Assembly: GCF_003312875.1 (NCBI RefSeq)
Contig: NZ_CP015163.1
Location: 2,232,001-2,296,000 of the forward strand
Direction: 5' to 3'
Source of the DNA: Amycolatopsis albispora
GTDB lineage: Bacteria; Actinomycetota; Actinomycetes; Mycobacteriales; Pseudonocardiaceae
DNA: 64,000 nucleotides
Shown in pieces: positions 48,899 through 57,039 of the stretch (its first letter is position 1; every line of letters begins with the position of its first letter). Position numbers and translations under genes: made by a program. A model generated the notes under the pieces. That model worked only from the letters and a program-made list of their open reading frames with translations. It was not told where the DNA came from and ran no database searches.

Positions 48899-50821
48899 TC
48901 AGCGGCCCGACCAGTCCGGCCGTTCACCGGCGAGGAACGAGCGCACGCCGGTGGCGAAATCCTCGCTGCCGAACACCGCGGACGCCACGTCGTCGTCGGG
49001 CACCAGCAGGCGGCGGCGCATGCGGCGGACGATCTCCTTGCTCGCCCACTGCGTCAGCGGCGCGCCCCGGCGCAGGTCGCCGAGCAGCCGCTCCACCGCC
49101 TCGTCCAGTTCCTCCGGCGCCACCAGCTCACTCAGCAGCCCGGCGCGTTCGGCGGCAGCGGCGTCCAGCAAGCGCCCGCGCAGCAGCAGGTTCAGCGCGG
49201 GTCCCGGCCCGGCGTGCCCCACCAGCAGCGAGATCGTGTTGGCGGACAAGCAGTTCCCGAGCGTTCTGGCGATCGGCACGCCGAACCGGGCGCCGGTGTC
49301 CGCGATCCGCAGGTCGCAGGCCGCCGCGAGCGCGAGCCCGCCGCCCGTGCAGGCCCCGCGCACCACGGCCACGGTCGGTTTCCGGACCGCCTCCAGCCGA
49401 TCGACCACGCGGGTGATCTTCGCTTCGTAGTCGATGCCGTCCTGCCCGGTGCGGAACTCGGCGAACTGCCGGATGTCCGTGCCCGCGACAAACGCCTTGT
49501 CACCGGTGCCGCGCAACACCAGCACCCGCACGGCCGGATCGGCGTCCGCCCGTTCGCAGGCCCGGTAAAGCCCTTCGTACATGGCGAAAGTGAGCGCGTT
49601 CCGCGACTCCGGGCGGTTGAACGTCACGGTCAGCACGTCGTTTTCGAGTTCGACGAGCAGATCGTCACCGGGGTCGTCGACCGGCGCGAACTCGGCGAGC
49701 ACCTGTTCGGTGTGCTCGCCGAAATCCGGCCCGGCCGTGTCCCGGCGCGCGGGCGTGCGGGAGAAGCGCATGGGCGAGCCGAGCTGGCGCACCCGCCCGG
49801 CGGCCGGGTGCTCGGCGTCCCAGAAGAACTCGCGCTGGGTGAGGTGGTCGTCGGTGAACACCTGCGTGTAGTCGGCGATCGGCGCGCACGGCACCCCGGC
49901 CGCGGTCAGCGTCTCGACCAGTTCGGCGGTGGTGTGCTCCCGCGTGGTCCGCTCGATCTCCGGGATCAGCTCGCCGCGCAGCGCGAGCCGCGAGGTGCTG
50001 CTTTCGTATCGCGGGTCCTCGAACAGGTCGGGGCGGCCGAGCGCCTTGGTGAACGCGGCCCAGGTGTTCGGCGTGATCGCGCCGACGGTCACCCAGCCGT
50101 CCGCCGCCTCGACGGCCTGGTAGGGCGCCTGCGACTGGTGCGCGGTGCCGTGGCGCTGGCCCGGTTCACCGGTGGCGAAGTAGCGGCCCGCTTCCCAGAC
50201 GGCGAGCGAAACCCCGGACTCCAGCAGGGAAACGTCCACGTGCTGGCCCTCGCCGGTCCGGTCGCGGTGCCGCAACGCCGCGGTCACGGCCAGCGCCACG
50301 TACAGCCCGCAGGTCAGGTCGCAGACCGGCACGCCGACCTTCGCCGGTCCGGAGCCGGGATCGCCGGTCACCGACATCAGCCCGGACCGCGCCTGCGCCA
50401 TGATGTCCAGGCCCGGCTGTTCGGCCAGCGGACCGTCCTGCCCCCAGCCCGAAGCCGAGGCGTAGACCAGTCCGGGGTTCGCGGCCAGCAGTTCGTCCGG
50501 ACCCAGGCCCAGCCGCCGCATCGCGCCGGGGCGCAGGTTCTCCACCACCACGTCCGCCGCGGCGGCCAGCCGGAGGAACGCCTCGCGGCCCGCGTCCGAC
50601 TTGAGATCGAGTTCGACGGCTTCCTTGTTCCGGTTGAGCCGCAGGAAAGTACTGCTCACTCCCCCGACGAACGGGCCGGTGGCGCGGACCGGGTCGCGGG
50701 CCGCGCGCGACTCGACCTTGATCACCCTGGCACCCAGGTCGGCCAGCTGCGCGGTGGCGAACGGCGCCGCCATGAACACCCCGACCTCGAGCACCGTGAT
50801 GCCGTGAAGCGGTCCCGTCAC
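48899..50821 (-). CDS. Fusion of a family III CoA-transferase and an enoyl-CoA hydratase/isomerase
   Basis: A 640-residue two-domain protein. Residues 1-385 are a CaiB/Frc-type CoA-transferase: GITVLEVGVFMAAPFATAQL, ARVIKVESRAARDPVR, NRNKEAVELDLKSDAGREAF, SGWGQDGPLAEQPGLDIMAQ with the catalytic Asp, and the C-terminal VPCAPIADYTQVFTDDH. Residues 392-640 are a crotonase: TFNRPESRNALTFAMYEGLY, FVAGTDIRQFAEF (oxyanion strand), ACTGGGLALAAACDLRIADT, RTLGNCLSANTIS. The domains are normally separate genes. Together they could attach CoA to an acid and hydrate, isomerise or cleave the thioester. It overlaps the aminotransferase gene by GTGA. Confidence 0.9.
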   Translation of the reverse strand: MTGPLHGITVLEVGVFMAAPFATAQLADLGARVIKVESRAARDPVRATGPFVGGVSSTFLRLNRNKEAVELDLKSDAGREAFLRLAAAADVVVENLRPGAMRRLGLGPDELLAANPGLVYASASGWGQDGPLAEQPGLDIMAQARSGLMSVTGDPGSGPAKVGVPVCDLTCGLYVALAVTAALRHRDRTGEGQHVDVSLLESGVSLAVWEAGRYFATGEPGQRHGTAHQSQAPYQAVEAADGWVTVGAITPNTWAAFTKALGRPDLFEDPRYESSTSRLALRGELIPEIERTTREHTTAELVETLTAAGVPCAPIADYTQVFTDDHLTQREFFWDAEHPAAGRVRQLGSPMRFSRTPARRDTAGPDFGEHTEQVLAEFAPVDDPGDDLLVELENDVLTVTFNRPESRNALTFAMYEGLYRACERADADPAVRVLVLRGTGDKAFVAGTDIRQFAEFRTGQDGIDYEAKITRVVDRLEAVRKPTVAVVRGACTGGGLALAAACDLRIADTGARFGVPIARTLGNCLSANTISLLVGHAGPGPALNLLLRGRLLDAAAAERAGLLSELVAPEELDEAVERLLGDLRRGAPLTQWASKEIVRRMRRRLLVPDDDVASAVFGSEDFATGVRSFLAGERPDWSGR

Positions 50822-52008
50822 CTTGCCTCCCGATCGGTCCGGCTCGCCGCCGCGAGGCGGTCGAGCGCCGCGTTGACGCCGTCCGGCCGGATCGGCACCC
50901 CGGACAGCGCCAGGCCCATCTGCACCCCGGACAGCGTTCCGGCCAGGCTCAGGTCGTTGAAGGAACCCAGGTGGCCGATGCGGAACACCCGCCCGGCTAG
51001 CTTGCCCAGCCCGGCGCCGAGCGACATGTCGAACCGGTCCAGGATGAGCGCGCGGATCTTGTCCGCGTCGTGGCCTTCGGGCACCACCACCGCGGTCAGC
51101 GCGGCGGAGTGCTCACGTTCGTCGGCGCACAGCACTTCGAGGCCCCAGCCCTCGACCGCCGCACGCGTCGCTTCGGCGTGCCGGAGGTGGCGCGCGAACA
51201 CGTTCGGCAGGCCCTCGGCTTCCAGCAGCCGCAACGCTTCCCGCAGGCCGTAGAGCAGGTTCGTGGCCGGGGTGTAAGGGAAATAGCCGCGTTCACCGGC
51301 CTCCAGCAACGGCCGCCAGTCCCAAAAGGACCGTGGCAGCTTCGCCTTCTCCGAAGCGGCAAGGGCTTTGTCGCTGATCGCGTTGAAGCTGAGGCCGGGC
51401 GGCAGCATCAGGCCCTTCTGCGAACCGGCGACGGTGACGTCGACGCCCCATTCGTCGTGGCGGTAGTCGATCGAGCCGAGCGAGGAGATGGTGTCCACCA
51501 GCAGCAGCGCCGGGTGGCCCGCGTTGTCGATCGCGGCGCGGATCTCGGGGATCCGGCTGGTCACCCCGGTCGAGGTTTCGTTGTGCACCAGGCAAACGGC
51601 CTTGATCTCGTGCGCGCCGTCCTGGCCGAGCAGCTCGGCCACCCGCGCGGGGTCCACGCCGTGGCGCCAGTCCCCCGGTACGAAGTGGACGGTCAGGCCG
51701 AGCCGGCGCGCCATCTCCTGCCACAGCGTGGCGAAGTGCCCGGTTTCGAAGCAGAGCACCTTGTCGCCGGGGCTGAGCGTGTTGACCAGCGCGGCTTCCC
51801 AGGCGCCGGTGCCCGAAGCCGGGTAGATCACCACCGGGCGCGTGGTGCCGAACACCGGCTTCAGCCCGGCGAGCACGGTCCGGCCGAGTTCGCCGAACTC
51901 GGGTCCTCTGTGGTCGATGGTCGGCGCGGCCATCGCCCGGAGCACCGAGTCGGGAACGTTGGTCGGGCCGGGGATCTGCAGGAAGTGCCTGCCGCCCGCG
52001 AAACTCAT
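50818..52008 (-). CDS. Serine-glyoxylate/alanine-glyoxylate-type aminotransferase
   Basis: A 396-residue class V PLP aminotransferase. Landmarks: FLQIPGPTNVPDSVLRAMAA, IYPASGTGAWEAALVNTLSP (cofactor phosphate), VHNETSTGVTSRIPEIR, LLLVDTISSLGSIDYRHDEW with the PLP-binding Asp, and the Schiff-base Lys in VAGSQKGLMLPPGLSF. The family interconverts glyoxylate and glycine using serine or alanine. First gene of an operon with the CoA-transferase/crotonase fusion; the operator TCCGCATTACGGAA lies 21 bases upstream of its ATG. This suggests that the encoded pathway yields or consumes glyoxylate or hydroxypyruvate. Confidence 0.9.
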   Translation of the reverse strand: MSFAGGRHFLQIPGPTNVPDSVLRAMAAPTIDHRGPEFGELGRTVLAGLKPVFGTTRPVVIYPASGTGAWEAALVNTLSPGDKVLCFETGHFATLWQEMARRLGLTVHFVPGDWRHGVDPARVAELLGQDGAHEIKAVCLVHNETSTGVTSRIPEIRAAIDNAGHPALLLVDTISSLGSIDYRHDEWGVDVTVAGSQKGLMLPPGLSFNAISDKALAASEKAKLPRSFWDWRPLLEAGERGYFPYTPATNLLYGLREALRLLEAEGLPNVFARHLRHAEATRAAVEGWGLEVLCADEREHSAALTAVVVPEGHDADKIRALILDRFDMSLGAGLGKLAGRVFRIGHLGSFNDLSLAGTLSGVQMGLALSGVPIRPDGVNAALDRLAAASRTDREAR

Positions 52009-52028
52009 GGCCGGTCCTCTCGGACGTG

Positions 52029-52042
52029 TCCGCATTACGGAA
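52029..52042. promoter_or_regulatory. Palindromic operator of the aminotransferase operon
   Basis: TCCGCATTACGGAA, 21 bases upstream of the aminotransferase start. It is the exact reverse complement of the first 14 bases of the site at 52169, upstream of the divergent transporter. Confidence 0.8.
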
Positions 52043-52168
52043 GTCAACTACCGCCATGTGAACTGTAGCCCGGGTTTGGCGGTGCGGTCGAGCCGTGCGG
52101 CCAGGGGCGGCCGCCAGCCTTGACGGTGAGTGTGACCCCGGCCATACTCGCTCAACACGGAAGCTTGA

Positions 52169-52183
52169 TTCCGTAATGCGGAA
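52169..52183. promoter_or_regulatory. Palindromic operator of the MatC-like transporter
   Basis: TTCCGTAATGCGGAA, 38 bases upstream of the transporter start, with TTCCG/CGGAA half-sites. Paired with 52029-52042 it marks a co-regulated divergent unit. The regulator is not encoded nearby. Confidence 0.8.
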
Positions 52184-52220
52184 AGTTGCCCGGTTGTCCT
52201 CACCGACCCTGGGAGTACGC

Positions 52221-53534
52221 ATGTCGGTCCAGCTCATCATGATCGCCACGCTGGTGGCGGTGTTCCTGATCGCCACCGTGCTCCCGGTGCACATGGGCGC
52301 GCTCGCCTTCGTCGCCGCCTTCGCGGTGGGCACCCTGGTGCTCGGCGAATCCAGCGACGACATCGTCGGCGGCTTCCCCGGCGACCTCTTCGTGATCCTG
52401 GTCGGGGTCACCTACCTGTTCGCCATCGCCACCAACAACGGCACGGTGAACTGGCTGGTGCACCGGGCCGTCCGGCTCGTGCAGGGCCGGATCGCGCTGG
52501 TGCCGTGGATGATGTTCCTGGTCACCGCCGCGCTGACAGCGGTCGGCGCGGTGGTCCCCGCGGCGGTGGCGATCATCGCGCCGATCGGCATGGGCTTCGC
52601 CGTGCGCTACCGGATCAACCCGTCGCTGATGGGCCTGTTCATCATCAACGGCGCCAGTGCCGGCGGGTTCTCCCCGATGAGCATCTTCGGCGGCATCGTC
52701 AACGGCGTGGTCACCAGGAACAACCTGCCGGGCGACCCGGTGCTGTTGTTCGTCAGCTCGTTCCTGGTCAACGTGGCGCTGAGCGTGGTGGTGTTCTTCC
52801 TCTTCGGCGGGCGCGAACTGCTGGCGCGCGGCCGGGAAACGGTGGCGGAACTGGCCGTGGCGGGCGAGCCGGGCACCGCACGCACCCCGGCACCGAGCAC
52901 CGGCGGCACCGAATCTTCGGACGACGAAGCGGGCAGGCTCACCGTCGACCGCGCGCTCACCCTGGCCGGGCTGGCCGCGCTCACCATCGGCGTGCTGTTC
53001 TTCGACCTGGACGTCGGTTTCACCGCGATCACCGTGGCGGTGCTGTTGTCGCTGGCGTCACCGAAGAGCGCGAAGGGCGCGGTGGCGCAGGTCGCGTGGC
53101 CGACGGTGCTGCTGATCTGCGGCATCGTCACCTTTGTCAGCCTGATGGAACGCGCGGGCACGATCACCTTCCTCGGCGACCAGGTGGCGGGCATCGGCGT
53201 CCCGCTGCTGGCCGCGGCGATCATCTGCCTGATCGGCGCCGCGGTGTCGGCTTTCGCTTCCACCACCGGCATTCTCGGCGCGCTGATCCCGCTGGCGGTG
53301 CCGTTCCTGCTGGCCGGCGAGGTGGGCGCGGTGGGGTTGATCATCGCGCTGTCGATCTCGTCGTCCGTGGTGGACTCGTCGCCGTTCTCCACCAGCGGCG
53401 CCCTGGTGGTCGCGAACGCCACCGAGGACACGCGCGAGGCGGTCTTCGGGAAGCTGATGCGATGGGGGTTCAGCATGATCGTGGTGGCGCCGGTGCTCAC
53501 CTGGCTGGTCTTCGTCGCCCCAGGCTGGCTGTAA
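52221..53534 (+). CDS. Dicarboxylate transporter with MatC-like N-terminal domain
   Basis: A 437-residue membrane protein with about twelve hydrophobic segments. The N-terminal half (VLPVHMGALAFVAAFAVGTL, GGFPGDLFVILVGVTYLFAI, AAVAIIAPIGMGFAVRYRIN, GASAGGFSPMSIFGGIVNGV) resembles the MatC malonate carrier N-terminal domain. The C-terminal half repeats the fold (TTGILGALIPLAVPFLLAGE, SSSVVDSSPFSTSGALVVAN), as in IT-superfamily transporters. A charged loop of about 45 residues divides the halves. ATG 52221 follows GGGAG; an upstream in-frame ATG at 52174 lies inside the operator and is unlikely. It is divergent from the aminotransferase/CoA-transferase operon and likely imports its substrate, a small di- or hydroxycarboxylate. 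Confidence 0.85.
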   Translation: MSVQLIMIATLVAVFLIATVLPVHMGALAFVAAFAVGTLVLGESSDDIVGGFPGDLFVILVGVTYLFAIATNNGTVNWLVHRAVRLVQGRIALVPWMMFLVTAALTAVGAVVPAAVAIIAPIGMGFAVRYRINPSLMGLFIINGASAGGFSPMSIFGGIVNGVVTRNNLPGDPVLLFVSSFLVNVALSVVVFFLFGGRELLARGRETVAELAVAGEPGTARTPAPSTGGTESSDDEAGRLTVDRALTLAGLAALTIGVLFFDLDVGFTAITVAVLLSLASPKSAKGAVAQVAWPTVLLICGIVTFVSLMERAGTITFLGDQVAGIGVPLLAAAIICLIGAAVSAFASTTGILGALIPLAVPFLLAGEVGAVGLIIALSISSSVVDSSPFSTSGALVVANATEDTREAVFGKLMRWGFSMIVVAPVLTWLVFVAPGWL

Positions 53535-53628
53535 CCCGGCCCCACGCGAAGCCGCGCCGGTGGCTTCGCCCGCCTCGGCGGAGCCGAGGCAGACAAAACT
53601 GTCGGGGTGGTGCGTTAGCGTCCCTGGC

Positions 53629-54792
53629 GTGCTCACCACACTGGCCGTCGAGAACTACCGCTCGTTGCGTGACCTGGTGCTGCCGCTGGCCAGGCTGACC
53701 GTGGTCACCGGGGCCAACGGCAGCGGCAAGTCCAGTTTGTACCGTGCGCTGCGGTTGCTCGCCGACACCGCCCGCAACGGTGCCGTGGCCGCGCTCGCCC
53801 GCGAGGGCGGGCTGCCCTCGACGTTGTGGGCCGGGCCTGAGGTGCACGGCAGGGCCGTCCGCGAAGGCCGCACGCCGGTGCAGGGCACGCGCCGCACCAA
53901 GCCGGTCGGGTTGCGGCTCGGCTTCGCCGGTGACGAGTTCGGGTACGCGCTCGACCTCGGCCTGCCGGTGCCCGGCGAGTCGGCGTTCAACCTGGACCCG
54001 GAGTTCAAGCGCGAGGCCGTCTGGCACGGCCCGGTGCTGCGCCCGGCCACGCTGCTCGCCGATCGCGCCGGGACGGTGGTGCGCATCCGCGAGGACCGCG
54101 GCTGGGCGGAGGACCCGCACCGCATCGGCCTGACCGACAGCATGCTCAGCGAGTACGCCGACCCCCGCGCCTGCCCCGAGCTGCTGGTGGTCCGCGACCG
54201 GATCCGCTCGTGGCGGTTCTACGACCACTTCCGTACCGACGCCGCCGCCCCGGCGCGGCAGCCGCGCATCGGCACCCGCACCCCGGTGCTCGACCACGAC
54301 GGCGGTGACCTGGCCGCCGCACTGCGCACCATCCAGGAGTTCGGCGACGCCACCGCGCTGGCCACCGCGGTCGACGACGCCTTCCCCGGCTCCACGCTGT
54401 CCGTGGGCAACACCGACGGGCGCTTCGAACTGCGCTTCCACCAGCACGGCCTGCTCCGCCCGCTCAGCGCCGCCGAACTGTCCGACGGCACGCTGCGGTA
54501 CCTGCTGTGGGTGGCCGCGCTGCTCAGCCCGCGCCCGCCGGAATTGCTGGTGCTCAACGAACCCGAGACCAGCCTGCACCCGGAACTGCTGCCCGCGCTG
54601 GCCGCGTTGATCGCCACCGCCGCGAAGGAAGCCCAGATCGTGGTCGTCTCGCACGCCCAGCCGCTGGTGCGCGCCCTCGAGCAGATCTCCGGCGAGGTGG
54701 CCTCGCTCGAACTGGAGAAGGAGTTCGGTGCCACCACCCTGCGCGGGCAGGGCAAACTGGACCGCCCGGCCTGGCAGTGGCCCAAGCGCTGA
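53629..54792 (+). CDS. AAA family (RecF/SMC-like) ATPase
   Basis: A 387-residue ATPase of the AAA_21 type. It begins LAVENYRSLRDLVLPL with Walker A VVTGANGSGKSSLYRALRLL, has the signature-like region LSAAELSDGTLRYLLWVAAL and Walker B PELLVLNEPETSLHPELLP, and ends IVVVSHAQPLVRAL. There is no nuclease (TOPRIM) domain as in OLD proteins. Such stand-alone ATPases occur both as housekeeping proteins of unknown role and in defence systems. GTG start at 53629. The MmcQ/YjbR gene follows 14 bases downstream. Confidence 0.85.
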   Translation: MLTTLAVENYRSLRDLVLPLARLTVVTGANGSGKSSLYRALRLLADTARNGAVAALAREGGLPSTLWAGPEVHGRAVREGRTPVQGTRRTKPVGLRLGFAGDEFGYALDLGLPVPGESAFNLDPEFKREAVWHGPVLRPATLLADRAGTVVRIREDRGWAEDPHRIGLTDSMLSEYADPRACPELLVVRDRIRSWRFYDHFRTDAAAPARQPRIGTRTPVLDHDGGDLAAALRTIQEFGDATALATAVDDAFPGSTLSVGNTDGRFELRFHQHGLLRPLSAAELSDGTLRYLLWVAALLSPRPPELLVLNEPETSLHPELLPALAALIATAAKEAQIVVVSHAQPLVRALEQISGEVASLELEKEFGATTLRGQGKLDRPAWQWPKR

Positions 54793-54806
54793 GAACGAAG
54801 GAAACC

Positions 54807-55160
54807 GTGGGACCACAAGAGGTGACCGCGCACGCGCTGTCGCTGCCCGCCGCCGTGGAGGACCACCCGTTCGGCCCCGAGCTGGACGTCTACAAGGTCG
54901 AGGGCAAGATCTTCGCCCTGCTGTCCACAAAGGACGAACCGCCCAGGGTGTCGCTGAAGTGCGATCCCGAACTGGCCCTGCACCTGCGGCACGAGCACCC
55001 CGCCATCACCGCGGGCTACCACCTGAACAAGCGCCACTGGAACACGGTGGTCCTCGACGGCACCGTGCCCGCCGACGAGCTGCTCGACCTGATCGACCAC
55101 TCCTACGAACGCGTGGTGGCTGGCCTGCCCAAGGCACTCCGGGTGCGTTACCAGAAGTAA
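54807..55160 (+). CDS. MmcQ/YjbR family protein
   Basis: A 117-residue protein of the MmcQ/YjbR fold: VTAHALSLPAAVEDHPFGPE, VYKVEGKIFALLST, PRVSLKCDPELALHLRHEHP, and AGYHLNKRHWNTVVLDGTV. The family is often described as DNA-binding, but the evidence is thin and the role unknown. GTG start after GAAGGA, 14 bases behind the AAA ATPase, so likely one transcript. Confidence 0.88.
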   Translation: MGPQEVTAHALSLPAAVEDHPFGPELDVYKVEGKIFALLSTKDEPPRVSLKCDPELALHLRHEHPAITAGYHLNKRHWNTVVLDGTVPADELLDLIDHSYERVVAGLPKALRVRYQK

Positions 55161-55423
55161 CGCAGCTGATCCGGTGCGCGCGGCGATGCCGATCGCCACC
55201 ACGTTCGCGCTCGCCGCGGCCGCCGTGCCGTCGCCGCCGACGGTGACGGTCGGCACGTTCACCGCGATGTCCTTGACCTGCATTGCTCAGGGTTTCCGCT
55301 GGTCAGCGCAGGAACAACAGCGGCAAGGGCACCCATTCGGGCGGCCCCGCGCGGACCGGCACCTAGCCCGAATGGGTGTTGACTCCCATGGACAGCGGGT
55401 GCCCGGCGGGTGAGGGTGAGGGA
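55161..55423. other. Intergenic region without a convincing gene
   Basis: No frame here looks like a conserved protein. A minus-strand frame from ATG 55283 (MQVKDIAVNVPTVTVGGDG) runs on into the antisense of the MmcQ gene and was not accepted. The 3' part holds the inverted repeat described separately. Confidence 0.6.
55330..55378. repeat. Inverted repeat upstream of the histidine kinase
   Basis: Perfect 13-base arms CACCCATTCGGGC (55330-55342) and the complement (55366-55378), 23 bases apart, ending 45 bases before the kinase start. It may be an operator for a dimer bound on two turns or a leader structure. Confidence 0.7.
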
Positions 55424-56395
55424 ATGATCGACCGCAGTGTGGCTGCCGCCGAGGGAGCACTGCGCCCCACGCAAGCGCTGTTCCGCCGGCTGCTCGTGAT
55501 CAACGGGCTGCTGTTCACCGCAGGCACGCTGGCGCTCGTCCTCTCCCCCGCCACCGTGTCCTCCCCGGTGCAGGTCACCGAGCTGCCGGTGCTGGTGATC
55601 GGCCTGCTGCTGATCCTGGGCGCGAACGCGGTGCTGGTGCGGAGCAGCCTGGCCCCGCTCGACTCGCTGGCCACCCTGATGCAGCGGGTGGACCTGCTGC
55701 GGGCCGGTGACCGGATCAGCGAACGCGGCAACGGCGACGTGACGCACCTGGTGCACACCTTCAACGCCATGCTGGACCGGCTGGAGGCCGAACGCAGCGA
55801 GAGCAGCGCGCACGCGCTCGCCGCGCAGGAGGCCGAACGCCAGCGCATCGCCCGCGAGCTGCACGACGAGATCGGGCAGAGCCTGACCGTGGTGCTGCTC
55901 GGGCTCAAGCGCACGGTCGATCGCGCCCCGGCCGAGCTGCGGGAGGAACTGCTCGCCGTGCAGGAGACCGTGCGCGACAGCCTGGACGAGGTCCGTCAGG
56001 TGGCGCGGCGGCTGCGGCCCGGGGTGCTGGCCGATCTCGGCCTGCAGAGCGCGCTGCACTCGCTGAGCGGGGAGTTCGGCGAGCTGCGGGTGAACCGGTG
56101 GGTGGACCACGACCTGCCGGAGCTGAGCCCGGACGTCGAGCTGGTGCTGTACCGGATCGCCCAGGAGAGCCTGACCAACGTGGCCAGGCACGCCGGGGCG
56201 TCCGAAGTGGACCTTTCACTGACCGCCCGGCACGGCGAGCTGACGTTGCGCGTGACCGACAACGGCCGTGGCGGCATCGACCACGAAGGAGCGGGGATCC
56301 GCGGGATGCGGGAACGGGCACTGCTGATCGGCGCGAAACTCACCGTGGAGTCCACACCGGACGGCACCGACGTGTGCCTGCGGGTGCCCCGATGA
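55424..56395 (+). CDS. NarL-type sensor histidine kinase (HisKA_3)
   Basis: A 323-residue membrane kinase. Two hydrophobic segments (LLVINGLLFTAGTLALVLSP and LPVLVIGLLLILGANAVLVR) enclose a very short outer loop, followed by a HAMP domain (SLAPLDSLATLMQRVDLLRA). The HisKA_3 dimerisation helix is AERQRIARELHDEIGQ with phospho-acceptor His147, and the ATPase domain shows YRIAQESLTNVARHAGA (N-box) and VTDNGRGG (G1). The ATG at 55424 is chosen as the first with a ribosome-like GAGGGTGAGG. The stop overlaps the response regulator start as ATGA. Confidence 0.92.
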   Translation: MIDRSVAAAEGALRPTQALFRRLLVINGLLFTAGTLALVLSPATVSSPVQVTELPVLVIGLLLILGANAVLVRSSLAPLDSLATLMQRVDLLRAGDRISERGNGDVTHLVHTFNAMLDRLEAERSESSAHALAAQEAERQRIARELHDEIGQSLTVVLLGLKRTVDRAPAELREELLAVQETVRDSLDEVRQVARRLRPGVLADLGLQSALHSLSGEFGELRVNRWVDHDLPELSPDVELVLYRIAQESLTNVARHAGASEVDLSLTARHGELTLRVTDNGRGGIDHEGAGIRGMRERALLIGAKLTVESTPDGTDVCLRVPR

Positions 56396-57039
56396 CCACG
56401 CGCATCCTGCTGGCCGACGACCACGCGCTGGTCCGTCGCGGCCTCCGGCTCATTCTCGACGCCGAGCCCGACCTGACCGTGGTCGCCGAAGCCGCCGACG
56501 GCGCCGAGGCGATCGACGCGGCCGTGGCCGGTGAAATCGACCTGGCCATCCTGGACATCGCGATGCCGCGGCTGACCGGCATCCAGGCCGCCCGCGAGAT
56601 CTCCCGCCGCGCCCCGGAAATCCGCATCCTGATGCTGTCGATGTACGACAACGAGCGGTACTTCTTCGAAGCACTCAAGGCGGGTGCTTCGGGGTACGTG
56701 CTCAAGTCGGTCGCCGACCAGGACCTGATGGAGGCCTGCCGGGCGGCGATGCGCGGTGAGCCGTTCCTCTACCAGGGCGCGGTGACCGCGCTGGTGCGTG
56801 ACTACCTGCGCCGCGACCGCCAGGGCGACCGGCTGCCCGACAGCATTCTCACCCCGCGTGAGGAGGAGATCGTCAAGCTGATCGCCGAGGGCCATTCGGC
56901 CAAGGAGATCGCCGAGACGCTGGTGATCAGCGTGAAGACGGTCGACCGGCACCGCGCGAACATCCTGCAGAAGCTCGGCATGCGGGATCGGGTCGCGCTG
57001 ACCAGGTACGCGATCAGGGCGGGGCTGGTGGAACTGTGA
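56392..57039 (+). CDS. NarL/FixJ-type response regulator
   Basis: A 215-residue regulator. The receiver has the acidic pair in RILLADDHALVRRGLRLILD, phospho-acceptor Asp55 in LAILDIAMPR, Thr/Ser in ILMLSMYD and Lys in SGYVLKSVAD. The LuxR-type DNA-binding domain is LTPREEEIVKLIAEGHSAKE then LVISVKTVDRHRANILQKLG. Translationally coupled to its kinase by ATGA and to the acyltransferase by GTGA. Confidence 0.94.
   Translation: MTTRILLADDHALVRRGLRLILDAEPDLTVVAEAADGAEAIDAAVAGEIDLAILDIAMPRLTGIQAAREISRRAPEIRILMLSMYDNERYFFEALKAGASGYVLKSVADQDLMEACRAAMRGEPFLYQGAVTALVRDYLRRDRQGDRLPDSILTPREEEIVKLIAEGHSAKEIAETLVISVKTVDRHRANILQKLGMRDRVALTRYAIRAGLVEL

Noticed and set aside
49214..51253. 679-codon plus-strand open frame
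   Set aside because: Antisense to the CoA-transferase/crotonase fusion, which has full domain signatures in the other strand.
55161..55283. Possible small peptide gene on the minus strand starting MQVKDIAVNVPTVTVGG
   Set aside because: No stop before it becomes antisense of the MmcQ gene, no ribosome site, and no recognised family.
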